Source: Xenorhabdus kozodoii
Lineage (GTDB): Bacteria; Pseudomonadota; Gammaproteobacteria; Enterobacterales; Enterobacteriaceae
Direction of reading: 5' to 3'
DNA length: 56,196 nt
NCBI RefSeq assembly: GCF_002632875.1
Contig: NZ_NJCX01000025.1
Location: 1 to 56,196, forward strand
Positions within the stretch are counted from its first letter, which is position 1. Each line of letters begins with the position of its first letter. A program made the translations under genes and the position numbers. The notes under the pieces are model-generated. The model saw only the letters and a list, made by a program, of their open reading frames with translations. It was not told the DNA's origin and ran no database searches. This document shows, one piece after another, positions 7,342 through 16,548 of the stretch.

Positions 7342-8747
7342 TTCCGTAACGCCGTAAATTTGACGGGCATAAATGCCGGGTGACGGGGGTTGGTCGCCTG
7401 TATTAACTCATCACTGCGTCCAGCATCCTGATAAATCCGATTGGACACATTCAGTGCCGGCAGAACCGCAGGCAGACTAAACTGCGCCAGTCGACCTGAT
7501 TCAGCGCCGTTCAATTCTGCACTGGTGACAAACTCATGCCTCAGCGTTGTTAACGCCGAGTAGATCTCATCCATACCCAAATCACCAGACATCACTAGCG
7601 CAGTATTCAACGCATGGCACACGCGCCGCTGTAATTCGTTTGCGGCTTGCGTGTTCGCGGGTGTGATTTCACTGGCAACCTGCGCCATTGCCCCAGCAGA
7701 TAGCACAACCAGTAGTAAAACCGTCATGTTCGTTACATGGCGATCGCTATCACTCAGTTGATATTGAGTGTTTTGAAATGCAGATAAATTTTCAAAAATG
7801 GCGATTTTCTCTTCCGCACTACCTGCTGAACGGATAATCGCATCCACGACGCCATGCGCTGCCTGACTGAATACCTCAACAGTCAATGAATGCGTCATTT
7901 TATCGATGGATTCGGCAATGGATTTGCGCCCCATGACAACCGCCGCTGTAGCCTGCTGAATAATTTCAGCATCATGCCGGCTTTGGTTATCACGTGACCT
8001 GACGCCAGTTGCTCCTGAAACCGTGCCACCAATCTGCCCCCGCTGATAGCGTCCATAGCGTTCTGTGCCAAACGTTGTTTTCAGCATATCACTCAGGTTC
8101 GTCACCTCATCCACCGAACGGGTTACCATCCCAATCCACTGACCGGCTGTCGATTTGATGATTTTCATGCCCCACACCACGGAGCGAATTTCACCCCGTA
8201 CCATTGCGACATATTTCGCCAACGTCGTGGTATAGGTTAGCAGCCAGTGATTTTTAACCTCGGTTGCAGATTTGGTGCTATTGGTAACGGCAAAAACCTG
8301 TAACCCAGATTCAATGACTGTCAGCGTGAATTCAAACACCCGCCCAAACTCGACGCTTTCATTCATGCGTAGCCCGCTCTCTGTCACACTGACCGTCAGT
8401 TCCCCCAGTGTTGGGTGAACCAACGTCCCAGTTGAACCCGTTTCACAGGCAGCAACCAAATTTTTACGCTGAGTAATAACATCCGGTGCGTGATAAACCG
8501 CGCTGTCTTGAATGATAAAACCCCGTAATGTGATTTTTCGCGTTGCCCGGCCTAGATCCTCAATCCACGCGGTATCACGGTACGGGTATTCATGTACTGC
8601 CTGACGGCGACCAAAAACACTCTCACCGGAAACAACTGCAAACGGGACACCGCGAAATGATGCAGGGTGTAAATGTTCTGACCATTTCCATGATGAGCCA
8701 CTATCGCCACCCAGCAGGGAATGGATAGCATTTTTAATAAAGGCCAT
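7338..8747 (-). CDS. Mu gp43-like tail/DNA circularisation protein (gpN)
   Basis: A 469-residue protein with the N-terminal DNA_circ_N domain (Ala-Ser-Phe-Arg-Gly-Val-Pro-Phe-Ala-Val ... Arg-Arg-Gln-Ala-Val-His-Glu-Tyr-Pro-Tyr-Arg-Asp), as in Mu gpN. In Mu the family sits between the tape measure and the hub protein. AGAGG precedes the start. Here it is the first gene of the operon; the tape measure, tube and sheath genes expected upstream are absent. A separate gene with its own terminator begins 60 bp beyond, so the tail operon has lost its front and perhaps its promoter. Confidence 0.85.
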   Translation of the reverse strand: MAFIKNAIHSLLGGDSGSSWKWSEHLHPASFRGVPFAVVSGESVFGRRQAVHEYPYRDTAWIEDLGRATRKITLRGFIIQDSAVYHAPDVITQRKNLVAACETGSTGTLVHPTLGELTVSVTESGLRMNESVEFGRVFEFTLTVIESGLQVFAVTNSTKSATEVKNHWLLTYTTTLAKYVAMVRGEIRSVVWGMKIIKSTAGQWIGMVTRSVDEVTNLSDMLKTTFGTERYGRYQRGQIGGTVSGATGVRSRDNQSRHDAEIIQQATAAVVMGRKSIAESIDKMTHSLTVEVFSQAAHGVVDAIIRSAGSAEEKIAIFENLSAFQNTQYQLSDSDRHVTNMTVLLLVVLSAGAMAQVASEITPANTQAANELQRRVCHALNTALVMSGDLGMDEIYSALTTLRHEFVTSAELNGAESGRLAQFSLPAVLPALNVSNRIYQDAGRSDELIQATNPRHPAFMPVKFTALRK

Positions 8748-8807
8748 GAATACCTCTTTTAGGCGGCTTGGGTTTGGACGTAAAAAAACCGCACTAGGCG
8801 GCAGATA

Positions 8808-8831
8808 TGAAAAACCCGCCTGAGCGGGTTA
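8808..8831 (-). terminator. Rho-independent terminator for the gene ending at 8833
   Basis: On the minus strand AACCCGC / GCGGGTT pairs around a short loop and is followed by TTTTT. It lies directly after the stop codon of the 8833-9465 gene, so it would also insulate the gp43-like gene from upstream transcription. Confidence 0.75.
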
Positions 8832-8832
8832 G

Positions 8833-9465
8833 TTATTTGTTCGGGAGAGCTATTCTCGATATTATGGCTAGCCTATTCATGTAATGTTCCACATTACCCC
8901 ATAACCAAGACTGATAGTAACCTACTTCATCTTCATTAGATATTTGCCTAACTTCACCACTCATTACGTCGTAGCCGTAGACATACAATCTATATTGTAA
9001 TGCTTCGTACATTCTAGCTTGCCAGAATGACATACCCTCAGTTGTTTGATTTACATCAGAAGCTACAACGTCATAGCTTTTAATCAGGTAATGGAAGAAT
9101 ATTTTTGAAGCTAAGCCAGTTAGCGCAGCGTTGTGCTTAGGTTTTTTCGTGCGCCAAATCAATACTTGTGATACGGGTCTGTAATTTAGCTCTACATCAT
9201 TGGTTATTATCACTTTATTATAATAAACCACTTCATTAGTGATATCGCATAGCAAAGCCAATTCAAAATGAGTCCTACCTAATGTTAACCTGTTATCAAC
9301 CCGAATTAGTCGATATCCCGGAGGTAGAATCAGTTCGTCAACGTCCTTTACTATCTCGTTAGCCAATGGATTAAGAACATCATACAGGGCACGATTGCGC
9401 TCAGACTCATTCAGGTGACTGAAATCAGCAGCAACTTTATCTATATTTTCAAGATGTAACGGCAT
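8833..9465 (-). CDS. Prophage-associated protein of unknown function
   Basis: A 210-residue protein I do not recognise with certainty. It has no signal peptide or membrane segment. The N-terminal part is acidic and helical (residues 1-50), followed by a strand-rich middle (residues 50-110) and a Trp/Tyr-rich C-terminal half with Phe-Trp-Gln-Ala-Arg-Met-Tyr. The strand-rich core followed by helices vaguely recalls GNAT-like phage proteins, but no acetyl-CoA motif is visible. It has its own terminator and lies where tail genes should be, as a phage moron (independently transcribed cargo) would. Confidence 0.6.
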   Translation of the reverse strand: MPLHLENIDKVAADFSHLNESERNRALYDVLNPLANEIVKDVDELILPPGYRLIRVDNRLTLGRTHFELALLCDITNEVVYYNKVIITNDVELNYRPVSQVLIWRTKKPKHNAALTGLASKIFFHYLIKSYDVVASDVNQTTEGMSFWQARMYEALQYRLYVYGYDVMSGEVRQISNEDEVGYYQSWLWGNVEHYMNRLAIISRIALPNK

Positions 9466-9791
9466 ACCGACTCCTCACCAAAAGATTCAATATTTAGCTC
9501 ATTGATAAATATTCCTTGAGGTGATATTAGTCTACTTGAACCTAAGGTTCAATAGCATTGGCTATATTGCTATTGTTCTGTTGACGATTAAAATGCATCA
9601 AAATATGGCAGTTTTTAGCCATCCGTGGCTTGGGGTTAGGCGCTGAACTTATAACCCCCCAGTGCTTTCATCATCGGCTGTATATCCTCTTTATGTATGA
9701 GTAAATAACCAGCACGTTGTGCAATTTCCATGAAATCATTTATGGTCGCTACATGATGATTTGGTGTCAGTGTTGAGTAATAAAAAAGATC
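9466..9791. other. Intergenic region with a possible gene remnant
   Basis: About 326 bp between the minus-strand prophage gene and the plus-strand ParB/RepB-like pair. The part next to 9465 probably carries the promoter of the minus-strand gene. The part at 9636-9780 contains an open minus-strand fragment listed separately. Nothing else is recognisable. Confidence 0.4.
9636..9780 (-). pseudogene. C-terminal fragment of an unidentified gene
   Basis: A minus-strand open frame ending in TAA at 9636-9638 whose last 30-odd residues (Asn-Asp-Phe-Met-Glu-Ile-Ala-Gln-Arg-Ala-Gly-Tyr ... Ala-Leu-Gly-Gly-Tyr-Lys) look like a genuine helical protein end. There is no good start codon with a ribosome-binding site, and the frame runs into the start of the neighbouring plus-strand gene. 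Probably a remnant; it could also be a very small gene. Confidence 0.3.
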
Positions 9792-10094
9792 TTGGCACAG
9801 AGGGAAACATCAGGTAAGGGAAGTGATAATAATGCTTTCGTTCAGGGCGTAAAAAGGAAGCGAATGACGTCTGAAGAGTTGAGAGAACTTTATCAAGAAA
9901 ATGTCAAAAGACATAAGATGATCCATACAAGATCTGAATTTACAATATCTAGCCTGATGATCGTTAAGGAAATTATGATGAATTTACTGCAGGACAAAGA
10001 ATTTTCGGGTCTTTTGTCTACTGAGAGCCTAAATTCCGTCCCTGCATTTATTCTCGATAATGTTGACCCAGAGCGAGGTCTTGAAAATGAATAA
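9792..10094 (+). CDS. Small protein paired with a ParB/RepB-like gene
   Basis: About 100 residues if the TTG at 9792 is used; a shorter form from the ATG at 9864 is possible. It is basic, then helical (Met-Thr-Ser-Glu-Glu-Leu-Arg-Glu-Leu-Tyr-Gln-Glu-Asn-Val-Lys-Arg), with no membrane segment. The stop overlaps the next gene's start by 8 nt (ATGAATAA), so the two are translationally coupled. ParB/RepB-like genes often occur in tandem pairs on mobile elements; this may be the short partner or the remaining C-terminal part of one. The function is unknown. Confidence 0.55.
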   Translation: MAQRETSGKGSDNNAFVQGVKRKRMTSEELRELYQENVKRHKMIHTRSEFTISSLMIVKEIMMNLLQDKEFSGLLSTESLNSVPAFILDNVDPERGLENE

Positions 10095-10977
10095 ACCTAA
10101 CTTCGGCAATAAGTGCTTTATAATTGATATTACTGATTTACAATACGGGAAAAAATTACCTATCAACGTAAAATCAAGCGTTAAATATCTTCAGATATTA
10201 TCCACTATTAAAACAGTCGGCGTCATTGAACCAATCGTTATTTATATTAATAAATTATCTGAAAAGATCATACTTGATGGACACCTACGAGTCGAAGCAT
10301 CAAAAGACATAGGTCTTGCAAATGTACCTTGTTTAATCGCAGAGGATGAAGAGTCTTACAGCTATAATAAGTATGTTAACCGATTACCTGTGATTCAGGA
10401 ACACCGTATGATATTAAAGGCTGTAGATGATGGTGTTTCCGAGGAGAAAATAAGTGATTCACTAAATATATCGATCGATACGCTTAGGGCAAAATTTAAG
10501 TTACTTGATGGGATCAGCCCTGAAACTGCTGCATTGTTAGCAGAGAAGCATGTTCCACAGGCTATATTTAGCATTTTACGAAAAATGAAGCCTGAAAGAC
10601 AGCATGAGGCTGTTTCCACGATGATAAGTATAAATAATTTTAGTCGTAAATTTGCCCTTTCATTATTACATTACACTCCTGATGAAATGTTAAAAAATCC
10701 GAAAGATTCGAAACTCAAGCAGCAAGATATCTTAAAAAACTTTGCCAGAATGGAACGTGAAATGGCAGCAATGGAAATGGAAACTAAGCAACTTGAAAAT
10801 ATTTATGGTACAAATAATTTAAAGCTGGCTGTGATTATTGGTCACATTAATAGATTACTTTCTAATTATGCCGTGTTGAATTGGTTAGTAGATAATAATC
10901 CAGATTATTTAGCTCAATTAAAGAAAATCGCCGCGATCGATTCCTTGCCAATGCACGAAGATACAAAATCTCGTTGA
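10087..10977 (+). CDS. ParB/RepB-family partition-like DNA-binding protein
   Basis: A 296-residue protein starting at the ATG at 10087, which overlaps the upstream stop. The N-terminal ParB domain spans roughly residues 10-110 (Gly-Val-Ile-Glu-Pro-Ile-Val-Ile-Tyr; Ile-Leu-Asp-Gly-His-Leu-Arg-Val-Glu-Ala). In that motif the usual Asp-Gly-His-Arg-Arg reads Asp-Gly-His-Leu-Arg. A helix-turn-helix-like segment lies at about 120-150, and a RepB-type helical domain follows (Glu-Lys-His-Val-Pro-Gln-Ala-Ile-Phe ... Lys-Pro-Glu-Arg-Gln). Family members partition plasmids or act as DNA-binding regulators on integrative elements. No ParA gene lies here, which argues against classic partition. It marks the border of a mobile segment next to the prophage remnant. 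Confidence 0.72.
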   Translation: MNKPNFGNKCFIIDITDLQYGKKLPINVKSSVKYLQILSTIKTVGVIEPIVIYINKLSEKIILDGHLRVEASKDIGLANVPCLIAEDEESYSYNKYVNRLPVIQEHRMILKAVDDGVSEEKISDSLNISIDTLRAKFKLLDGISPETAALLAEKHVPQAIFSILRKMKPERQHEAVSTMISINNFSRKFALSLLHYTPDEMLKNPKDSKLKQQDILKNFARMEREMAAMEMETKQLENIYGTNNLKLAVIIGHINRLLSNYAVLNWLVDNNPDYLAQLKKIAAIDSLPMHEDTKSR

Positions 10978-11433
10978 ATGTTTTTTACGGCTACTATGAA
11001 CAATGTATTTTATGCTGTAGTGTGTTGTTCATAGTAGAACTGCTATAGAAATAATATTCTAAGATTGTATGTTCGATAATGAAGTTTTTTTCAATGTTTG
11101 TCATTAACATAAAGTAAGAAATAATAATGACAGCTCCAATTAAAATTATTTCAATATAAATCATTTTTCCATTGCAAATGGATAATGAAAATACCAGACA
11201 ACATCACTAATTATCTATACCAATCTAACTTCAAGATGCGTGTGATTTCTCCCCGCTTCGCGGGGAGAAATCAGGTTTCATATAGTGTTGTAAATTGCAA
11301 CTTGAAGTTTAATGCGTATAGTTGATAAACTAGTAAATAAATGGTAATCATAATCCATAAAATTATTCATTACTTATTAAAAGCATCAATATTATTAATA
11401 AATAAGGTATTTAAATTTTAAAGAGGTAATAAC
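10978..11433. other. AT-rich intergenic region carrying one palindromic repeat
   Basis: About 456 bp without a credible gene. It contains repeat copy 1 (11215-11322). The remainder is AT-rich and probably includes the promoter of the 11434 gene, which is preceded by AGAGG. Confidence 0.5.
11215..11322 (-). repeat. Palindromic intergenic repeat, family A, copy 1 (inverted)
   Basis: An element of about 108 bp with ACTTCAAG / CTTGAAGT near its ends and a strong central palindrome (ATTTCTCCCCGC / GCGGGGAGAAAT). It is the reverse orientation of copies 2-4 at 14366, 30785 and 49494. The size, terminal inverted repeats and purely intergenic position fit a MITE- or RIP-like repeat. It has no coding capacity. 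Confidence 0.75.
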
Positions 11434-12600
11434 ATGAACAAAAATATTATCATTACTTATGGATTTCGTAAATATAGAAATCCTTATTTGGTTGATATTA
11501 AAAACATCAACACTAATGATATTTACATCACTATGGATGATTTATTTACCAGCCTGATGCTACTAATGCCTGGAGGTGGAAATCACCTAAAAAGAGTTAA
11601 TATTTTCTTTGAAAACAATGGACAAAGTGATTATCTTTTGCAAAAAGAACGTGGTTATGATACCGATCGTTTTCATAATTTATTCATAGAAGAAATCTTA
11701 ATAAATCAAAAAAGTGAACTTGATTCACAAATCTCAAAAATCAATAAAGACACCACAAATTATCTATTTCATAGCCTTAGTTATTTTTTAAAGAATCATT
11801 TTCCTCAACTATCGGTAAGTGCCACTCTAAATAGAAGGAAAGAAAACAAAACTAAAACAGGTGGTTATAAAAAGTATCAAAATTATCAAGCTGGGTTTCT
11901 CGCTAAAAATACACTTCTTAACGATGGTTACCGAAACAAAGATATCCTAAAAGAAAAAAGGAGCACCTCATCAGAAATATTAGCTAATAGATTCAATCAT
12001 AATTTTGGTTCTAAAGATTATCCTAACCGTTCAGGACAAGATTTCATCTCAAATTCGCTTTACGGTCATTATGATATTGGAAATAGAGAATATACTTCCA
12101 ATATTTTTAATGCTTTCCTTGAAAGTGATCAAAGAGGTTTTAGTCGCCTCTTTGATATGAAAGAGGATATAGAGGAACGTGATCGCCGCTGTTATAAAAA
12201 ACCGGTCACCGAACAAGACAAGGAGATGTTTGAACATGGAAAAGTCCTTACAAATTGTTTTACAATGGCTTTTATACGAAAATTATGTAAACTATCAATC
12301 GATTGGGCTGAGCAAGAAGCGAGTAAGGAAAATTCACCCATCAAAAAAATCATCTTTTATTTAGAGGAACATTCTCCTTTTAATCTGGCAAAGATGGATA
12401 ATATTAATTCCCATAATTTTCATCATAAATGGAGAACGAGTGATTTCAGGGATATCGGTTCCAGCAATAGAGGTTTCCCGATTACTTATTCCGAACTTAA
12501 ATATGCCTTTGAATTAATGGACAGAAAAAAAGATCATCATATCGAACTGGTTCCTGTAAATAAATTCGCTTATAACAAAAGAGTCATTGATAATCTTTAA
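11434..12600 (+). CDS. Orphan protein of unknown function
   Basis: A 388-residue protein I do not recognise. AGAGG precedes the start. It is rich in Asn, Lys, Asp and Phe, clearly more AT-rich in codon choice than the prp and siderophore genes. It has no signal peptide and no transmembrane segment. Features by eye are an N-terminal strand-rich part (Ile-Ile-Ile-Thr-Tyr-Gly-Phe-Arg-Lys-Tyr), a central polar stretch with Lys/Asn/Tyr repeats (residues about 135-200), and a helical region around Cys280 and Cys291. The C-terminus ends in Ile-Thr-Tyr-Ser-Glu-Leu-Lys-Tyr-Ala-Phe. It is flanked by a palindromic repeat upstream and prpR downstream, suggesting horizontal acquisition. A secreted or cargo effector is possible, but nothing in the sequence proves it. 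Confidence 0.65.
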   Translation: MNKNIIITYGFRKYRNPYLVDIKNINTNDIYITMDDLFTSLMLLMPGGGNHLKRVNIFFENNGQSDYLLQKERGYDTDRFHNLFIEEILINQKSELDSQISKINKDTTNYLFHSLSYFLKNHFPQLSVSATLNRRKENKTKTGGYKKYQNYQAGFLAKNTLLNDGYRNKDILKEKRSTSSEILANRFNHNFGSKDYPNRSGQDFISNSLYGHYDIGNREYTSNIFNAFLESDQRGFSRLFDMKEDIEERDRRCYKKPVTEQDKEMFEHGKVLTNCFTMAFIRKLCKLSIDWAEQEASKENSPIKKIIFYLEEHSPFNLAKMDNINSHNFHHKWRTSDFRDIGSSNRGFPITYSELKYAFELMDRKKDHHIELVPVNKFAYNKRVIDNL

Positions 12601-12620
12601 CAACTTAAAATTATTTTCAG

Positions 12621-12646
12621 GACAAAAATACTGATGTATTTTTGGT
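12621..12646. terminator. Hairpin between the orphan gene and prpR (convergent)
   Basis: CAAAAATAC / GTATTTTTG with a 4-nt loop in the gap between two convergent genes. It is AT-rich with T-stretches within the arm, so it may serve both directions. Confidence 0.5.
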
Positions 12647-12658
12647 AGCCATAATAAT

Positions 12659-14320
12659 TTATTTAATTTCACCCTGCTCTTTCGTTAACCTCCGCCATAA
12701 CGTCGTGCGGCTAATGCCCAGATATTCCGCTGCCGCACGCCGATTACCTGAAAATCGCGCAACAATATCATGGACTGAAACGTCGTCCCCTAAAAGCGCC
12801 GTTTCTGCCCTCATTTGGGTTGCTTGCGTGCTGGCGTTAACAATATTGGCATCAGCCTGACGCTCAGGTGAAAGGGACAATATCAATGCCGGCGTCAATG
12901 CCTGCTCTGGATGGGCACTCAAATACAGTGCGATCCGTTCCGTCAAGTTACGGAGTTCACGCACATTTCCAGGCCAATGATAGTCGTGTAACACGTCATG
13001 GCATCCAGCAAGCTCCTGTGTCCTCGATGCAGAAATAGGTAAGTCAAGTGCCGCGAAAGCCCGTTGTAAGTACTCTGTCGCCAACAAGCCAATATCATTT
13101 CCTCGCTCCCTTAATGCCGGCACGTTGATCCGCAAGACACTTAAACGATAAAATAAATCTGCCCGAAAACGCCCTTCCCTGACCCAGGTATCCAAATCAC
13201 AATGTGTCGCACAGATGATCCTCACATCGACGGCAATTGGGCGATATCCCCCTACCCTGACCACAAACTTTTCTTCCAAGACCCTTAATAACCGCGTTTG
13301 CAACGGTAACGGCATTTCACCGATTTCATCCAAAAATAGCGTCCCCCTGTGCGCAATTTCAAATAATCCCGCCCGCCCGCCACGCCGTGAACCGGTGAAA
13401 GCCCCCTCCTCATAACCAAAAAGCTCGGCCTCCAGCAAAGATTCAGTAATCGCCCCACAGTTAACGGCAACAAAGGGGCGTGAATGCTTGCCCGCTAGCG
13501 ACCCGTACCGCAAGGTATATTCATAATGAATAGCCTGTGCCACCAGCTCTTTTCCCGTACCGCTTTCTCCCTGAATGAGAACCGCCGCCGTCGAGCGGGA
13601 GTACAGCATAATCGTATTGCGCACATGTTCTACCGCAGCAGAATTTCCTCTAATGTCGCTAATTGTGTGCCGTGTATGTCGCTTATCTTCTGTAGAATAA
13701 GGAGAAATGACCGCCTGATTGAGTTTGCTCATGCGCGCCATCTCCAAAGCGTCCCGAAATGCCTGCCGAATGGAATCCGCTGAATAGACAAAAACCCCCA
13801 CTAACTCAGCTTCATAAGCCAGATCGGTAATTAAGCCTGCCCCCACAATCACTTTGATACCCATCGCTTTCAACGCATTGACCTGCGCCCTGGCATCTTC
13901 TTCTGTGACATAACTACGTTGCTCAATGCGCAAATTGAAACGCCGTTGAAACTCCTCCAGTGCCGGCAAGGTATTCTGGTAAGTAATGACCCCAATTCGG
14001 GAGCTGATTTGTCGGGCGCGGGCCAGTGCCTGCATAAAATCAAATCCGCTGGCGTTAGCAATAATCACCGGTACGGATAACCGGCTTTTTAAATAGGCGC
14101 CATTAGATCCCGCGCAGATCACTGCATCACAATGTTCGGTTTCCAGTCGCTTACGGATATGCTGAACCGCACGCTCAAAACCCAACTGAATCGGCGTGAT
14201 ATTGGCCTGGTGAGCAAATTCCGGCGTGATATCACGAAACAGGTCAAACAGCCGGGAAACAGAGACTGTCCAGATCACAGGTCTGTTGTTACCATGCTCT
14301 TCTGCGGGTATCGATGCCAT
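12659..14320 (-). CDS. prpR: Propionate catabolism sigma-54 activator PrpR
   Basis: A 553-residue sigma-54-dependent activator starting at the ATG at 14320 (GGAG 7 nt upstream); in-frame codons up to 14389 belong to the neighbouring repeat. The order is a PrpR-type sensor domain (about 15-190, thought to bind 2-methylcitrate), an AAA+ domain with Walker A at 251-258 (Gly-Glu-Ser-Gly-Thr-Gly-Lys-Glu) and the sigma-54 loop at 306-311 (Gly-Ala-Phe-Thr-Gly-Ser), and a C-terminal helix-turn-helix ([10 protein letters not shown]). In most enterobacteria it lies directly divergent to prpB. Here about 22 kb of siderophore genes separate them, and prpR follows the minus-strand siderophore transport genes with about 160 bp between. 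It may now rely on its own promoter or on read-through. Confidence 0.93.
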   Translation of the reverse strand: MASIPAEEHGNNRPVIWTVSVSRLFDLFRDITPEFAHQANITPIQLGFERAVQHIRKRLETEHCDAVICAGSNGAYLKSRLSVPVIIANASGFDFMQALARARQISSRIGVITYQNTLPALEEFQRRFNLRIEQRSYVTEEDARAQVNALKAMGIKVIVGAGLITDLAYEAELVGVFVYSADSIRQAFRDALEMARMSKLNQAVISPYSTEDKRHTRHTISDIRGNSAAVEHVRNTIMLYSRSTAAVLIQGESGTGKELVAQAIHYEYTLRYGSLAGKHSRPFVAVNCGAITESLLEAELFGYEEGAFTGSRRGGRAGLFEIAHRGTLFLDEIGEMPLPLQTRLLRVLEEKFVVRVGGYRPIAVDVRIICATHCDLDTWVREGRFRADLFYRLSVLRINVPALRERGNDIGLLATEYLQRAFAALDLPISASRTQELAGCHDVLHDYHWPGNVRELRNLTERIALYLSAHPEQALTPALILSLSPERQADANIVNASTQATQMRAETALLGDDVSVHDIVARFSGNRRAAAEYLGISRTTLWRRLTKEQGEIK

Positions 14321-14365
14321 GTCTTCTCCTCTCTCTCTGGTAATACGGTTTATCCCCATCCAAAC

Positions 14366-14455
14366 TGTAAGTTGCAGCTTGCAAACCAAGGTAAGTGTTT
14401 ATATCTCCTCGCGCAGCGGGGAGATATAAGACGCATCTTGAAAGGCGACGGGTAC
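14366..14455 (+). repeat. Palindromic intergenic repeat, family A, copy 2
   Basis: Contains GTTGCAGCTTGCAAACC, the central palindrome ATATCTCCTCGC / GCGGGGAGATAT and the end ACGCATCTTGAAAGGCGAC. It lies between the last siderophore transport gene and prpR, at the left border of the inserted block. The hairpin might affect transcription between them, but it has no T-run. Confidence 0.75.
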
Positions 14456-14479
14456 ATAACGATATTACGCCCCAGATAT

Positions 14480-15535
14480 TCAGCGCTTACGTAGTGCTCT
14501 CAGCCGCATCGTCAGGATGAACAGGGGCACGCCAACGAGTGTGAAGCTCAACCCGATAGGGAGAAAGACGCCTGCGGGTGCTGCTTTCGTCATAATATCC
14601 GCGGTGATGACCAGATTGCCGCCCACCAGAGCGGAAAGAAACAGTCGGGCGCGGCCTGTGGCCGATGAAATAAAGCTGGCTAGATGCGGCGCCAGTATCC
14701 CCAGAAAGCTCAATGGCCCTACTGCAGTGACCGATGCTGCGCTTAGCAGGACAGAAAACATCATCAGCAACGGACGGGAATATTTGATAGGCTCCCCAAA
14801 GGATGTAGCAAGTTCATTTCCAAGCTCATAGCGGTTTAAAGCGGGGCCAGTGATCAGAATTCCGATAATACTCAATAAGAACAATGGCATAAATGATGCA
14901 ATAATTGACCAACTGGCCTGAAACAACGATCCTTGCATCCATTCAGCAAGATTCAAGGATAACTCTGTTGGAAGATAGAGAATAAGAAAAGCGCTGACAG
15001 AACTCAGAACGGACGAGACGGCAATCCCCATCAGTAAAATTGCCAAGCCACTTGCGCGATTATTGCCGACGAGCAAAGTCAAAACCAACGCAACAATCAG
15101 TCCGCCAACGAGTGCAGCAAGGACGATCAGCATCTTCGGGGCGGAAGGAACAAATGCCAGTAAAACCATGATCATCGTCATCGATCCCTGACTTATGCCA
15201 AAAAGGCCGGGGTCGGCCAGCGGATTGCGAGCAATCGGCTGCAAAATAGCACCGGCAAGGGCTGCACACCAACCTACCATGAATCCCAATAAAATATGAG
15301 GTATGCGTACAACCCAGAGTGCATAAAACTGGTGGTGTTCAAGGGAATATCCGAAAAGCATATGCGTGAATTCACGTATACCCACGTTCGTCACCCCGAC
15401 GTTTAAAGAAATAGCCACGAGTATGATCGTGATGGTAAATAGGCATAAACCGACTTTTATATCACGGGTGCGCATCTGTAATCCGTTGGCGAAACGTAAT
15501 ACCCTTTGTCCGTCTGTTGCCTGACCGAAATTCAT
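14480..15535 (-). CDS. Ferric-siderophore ABC transporter permease (FecCD family), second permease
   Basis: A 351-residue integral membrane protein with about nine or ten hydrophobic segments and FecCD-family motifs (Ala-Gly-Ala-Ile-Leu-Gln-Pro-Ile-Ala-Arg-Asn-Pro-Leu-Ala-Asp-Pro near 105; Phe-Leu-Gly-Ile-Leu-Ala-Pro-His near 285). The segment around Gly-Glu-Pro-Ile probably contacts the ATPase. Its start overlaps the preceding permease by 4 nt (ATGA). With that permease it forms the inner-membrane channel, comparable to FatC/FatD of anguibactin or BauC/BauD of acinetobactin uptake. It is the last gene of this transport operon. Confidence 0.9.
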   Translation of the reverse strand: MNFGQATDGQRVLRFANGLQMRTRDIKVGLCLFTITIILVAISLNVGVTNVGIREFTHMLFGYSLEHHQFYALWVVRIPHILLGFMVGWCAALAGAILQPIARNPLADPGLFGISQGSMTMIMVLLAFVPSAPKMLIVLAALVGGLIVALVLTLLVGNNRASGLAILLMGIAVSSVLSSVSAFLILYLPTELSLNLAEWMQGSLFQASWSIIASFMPLFLLSIIGILITGPALNRYELGNELATSFGEPIKYSRPLLMMFSVLLSAASVTAVGPLSFLGILAPHLASFISSATGRARLFLSALVGGNLVITADIMTKAAPAGVFLPIGLSFTLVGVPLFILTMRLRALRKR

Positions 15536-16548
15536 AATGATCTCTCCGATGTTGCTGAAAGATAGCGCTTTCTGATAATCCAGATAAAAAACAATCCTCC
15601 CAAAAAATCCATTAGAACGCCGGTATGTATGACATAAGGCTGGAAGAGTGTCTGCGCACAGAGATTAGCCATCAAGCAGATACTTGCCCCCGTCAGAGCA
15701 CAAGCTGGCAGCGACAGCATAAAACGCTGACCAACCAGAGGCTTGACAATATGGGGGACAACCAGCCCCACGAAACCAATTGGACCGCATATGGCAACGG
15801 CAGAACTGGATGCAACGATGGCTGCAATCAGCGCAATGCGTGAAACAAGCGTTACATTCGCGCCCATCGAAAGCGCCTTTTCGTAACCGAGCAGAATAAG
15901 TGTCAGTGGACGTGCCAGTAATAAAAGTACCATCAAGGCCAGTATACCGAACCACCAGAAGTGGTGAAGTCTGGTGATATAAGCATGATTGATAGCCCCT
16001 GCTAACCAGCTCAAATATTCCGTTCGTAATGCAGGATAGGCTAGAAGAACCGCATTGCTGATCCCAAGATAAAGCATCGCTATTAATGTACCTGACAGTA
16101 TCAGTAGCAAATCGCGAGAGACGCCGTTAACGCCCGCCAGGCGAGATACCGCAAGAGATGACAGAAAGCCGAATAACCCGCCGACAAGGGCTGCTATGCC
16201 TTGTAATGTCAGATCGAACTCAAAGCTGATTGCGCCTATTATGACAAACAGTGTCGTACCAGCATTGATTCCCAATGTTGATGAGGAGGCCAGTGGATTG
16301 CGGATAAGTCCCTGGAAGACGAGGCCACTGCATGCCATCGCTGCACCGACATAAACAGAAATCAAAGCCCGTGGCAATCGCTGGTATAAGATAACTGCCT
16401 GCTCATAGTTTTGCGGTTCGGACTGGGTTAAGGCCGCATAAATTTGCGAAACTGACGCAATATTCACGCCAAAAGAGAGACTAGAAAAAAAGATCAGCAG
16501 CAATACAATCGGTGCGAATATAAAGAACAAACTGGATTTCATCGTCAT
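15532..16548 (-). CDS. Ferric-siderophore ABC transporter permease (FecCD family), first permease
   Basis: A 338-residue FecCD-type permease with many hydrophobic helices and the motifs Ala-Cys-Ser-Gly-Leu-Val-Phe-Gln-Gly-Leu-Ile-Arg-Asn-Pro-Leu-Ala near 62 and Gly-Pro-Ile-Gly-Phe-Val-Gly-Leu-Val-Val-Pro-His near 260. It overlaps the ATPase gene upstream and the second permease downstream, each by 4 nt, so the three are coupled. It pairs with the second permease as a heterodimer for the ferric siderophore delivered by the binding protein encoded at 24510. Confidence 0.9.
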   Translation of the reverse strand: MTMKSSLFFIFAPIVLLLIFFSSLSFGVNIASVSQIYAALTQSEPQNYEQAVILYQRLPRALISVYVGAAMACSGLVFQGLIRNPLASSSTLGINAGTTLFVIIGAISFEFDLTLQGIAALVGGLFGFLSSLAVSRLAGVNGVSRDLLLILSGTLIAMLYLGISNAVLLAYPALRTEYLSWLAGAINHAYITRLHHFWWFGILALMVLLLLARPLTLILLGYEKALSMGANVTLVSRIALIAAIVASSSAVAICGPIGFVGLVVPHIVKPLVGQRFMLSLPACALTGASICLMANLCAQTLFQPYVIHTGVLMDFLGGLFFIWIIRKRYLSATSERSL

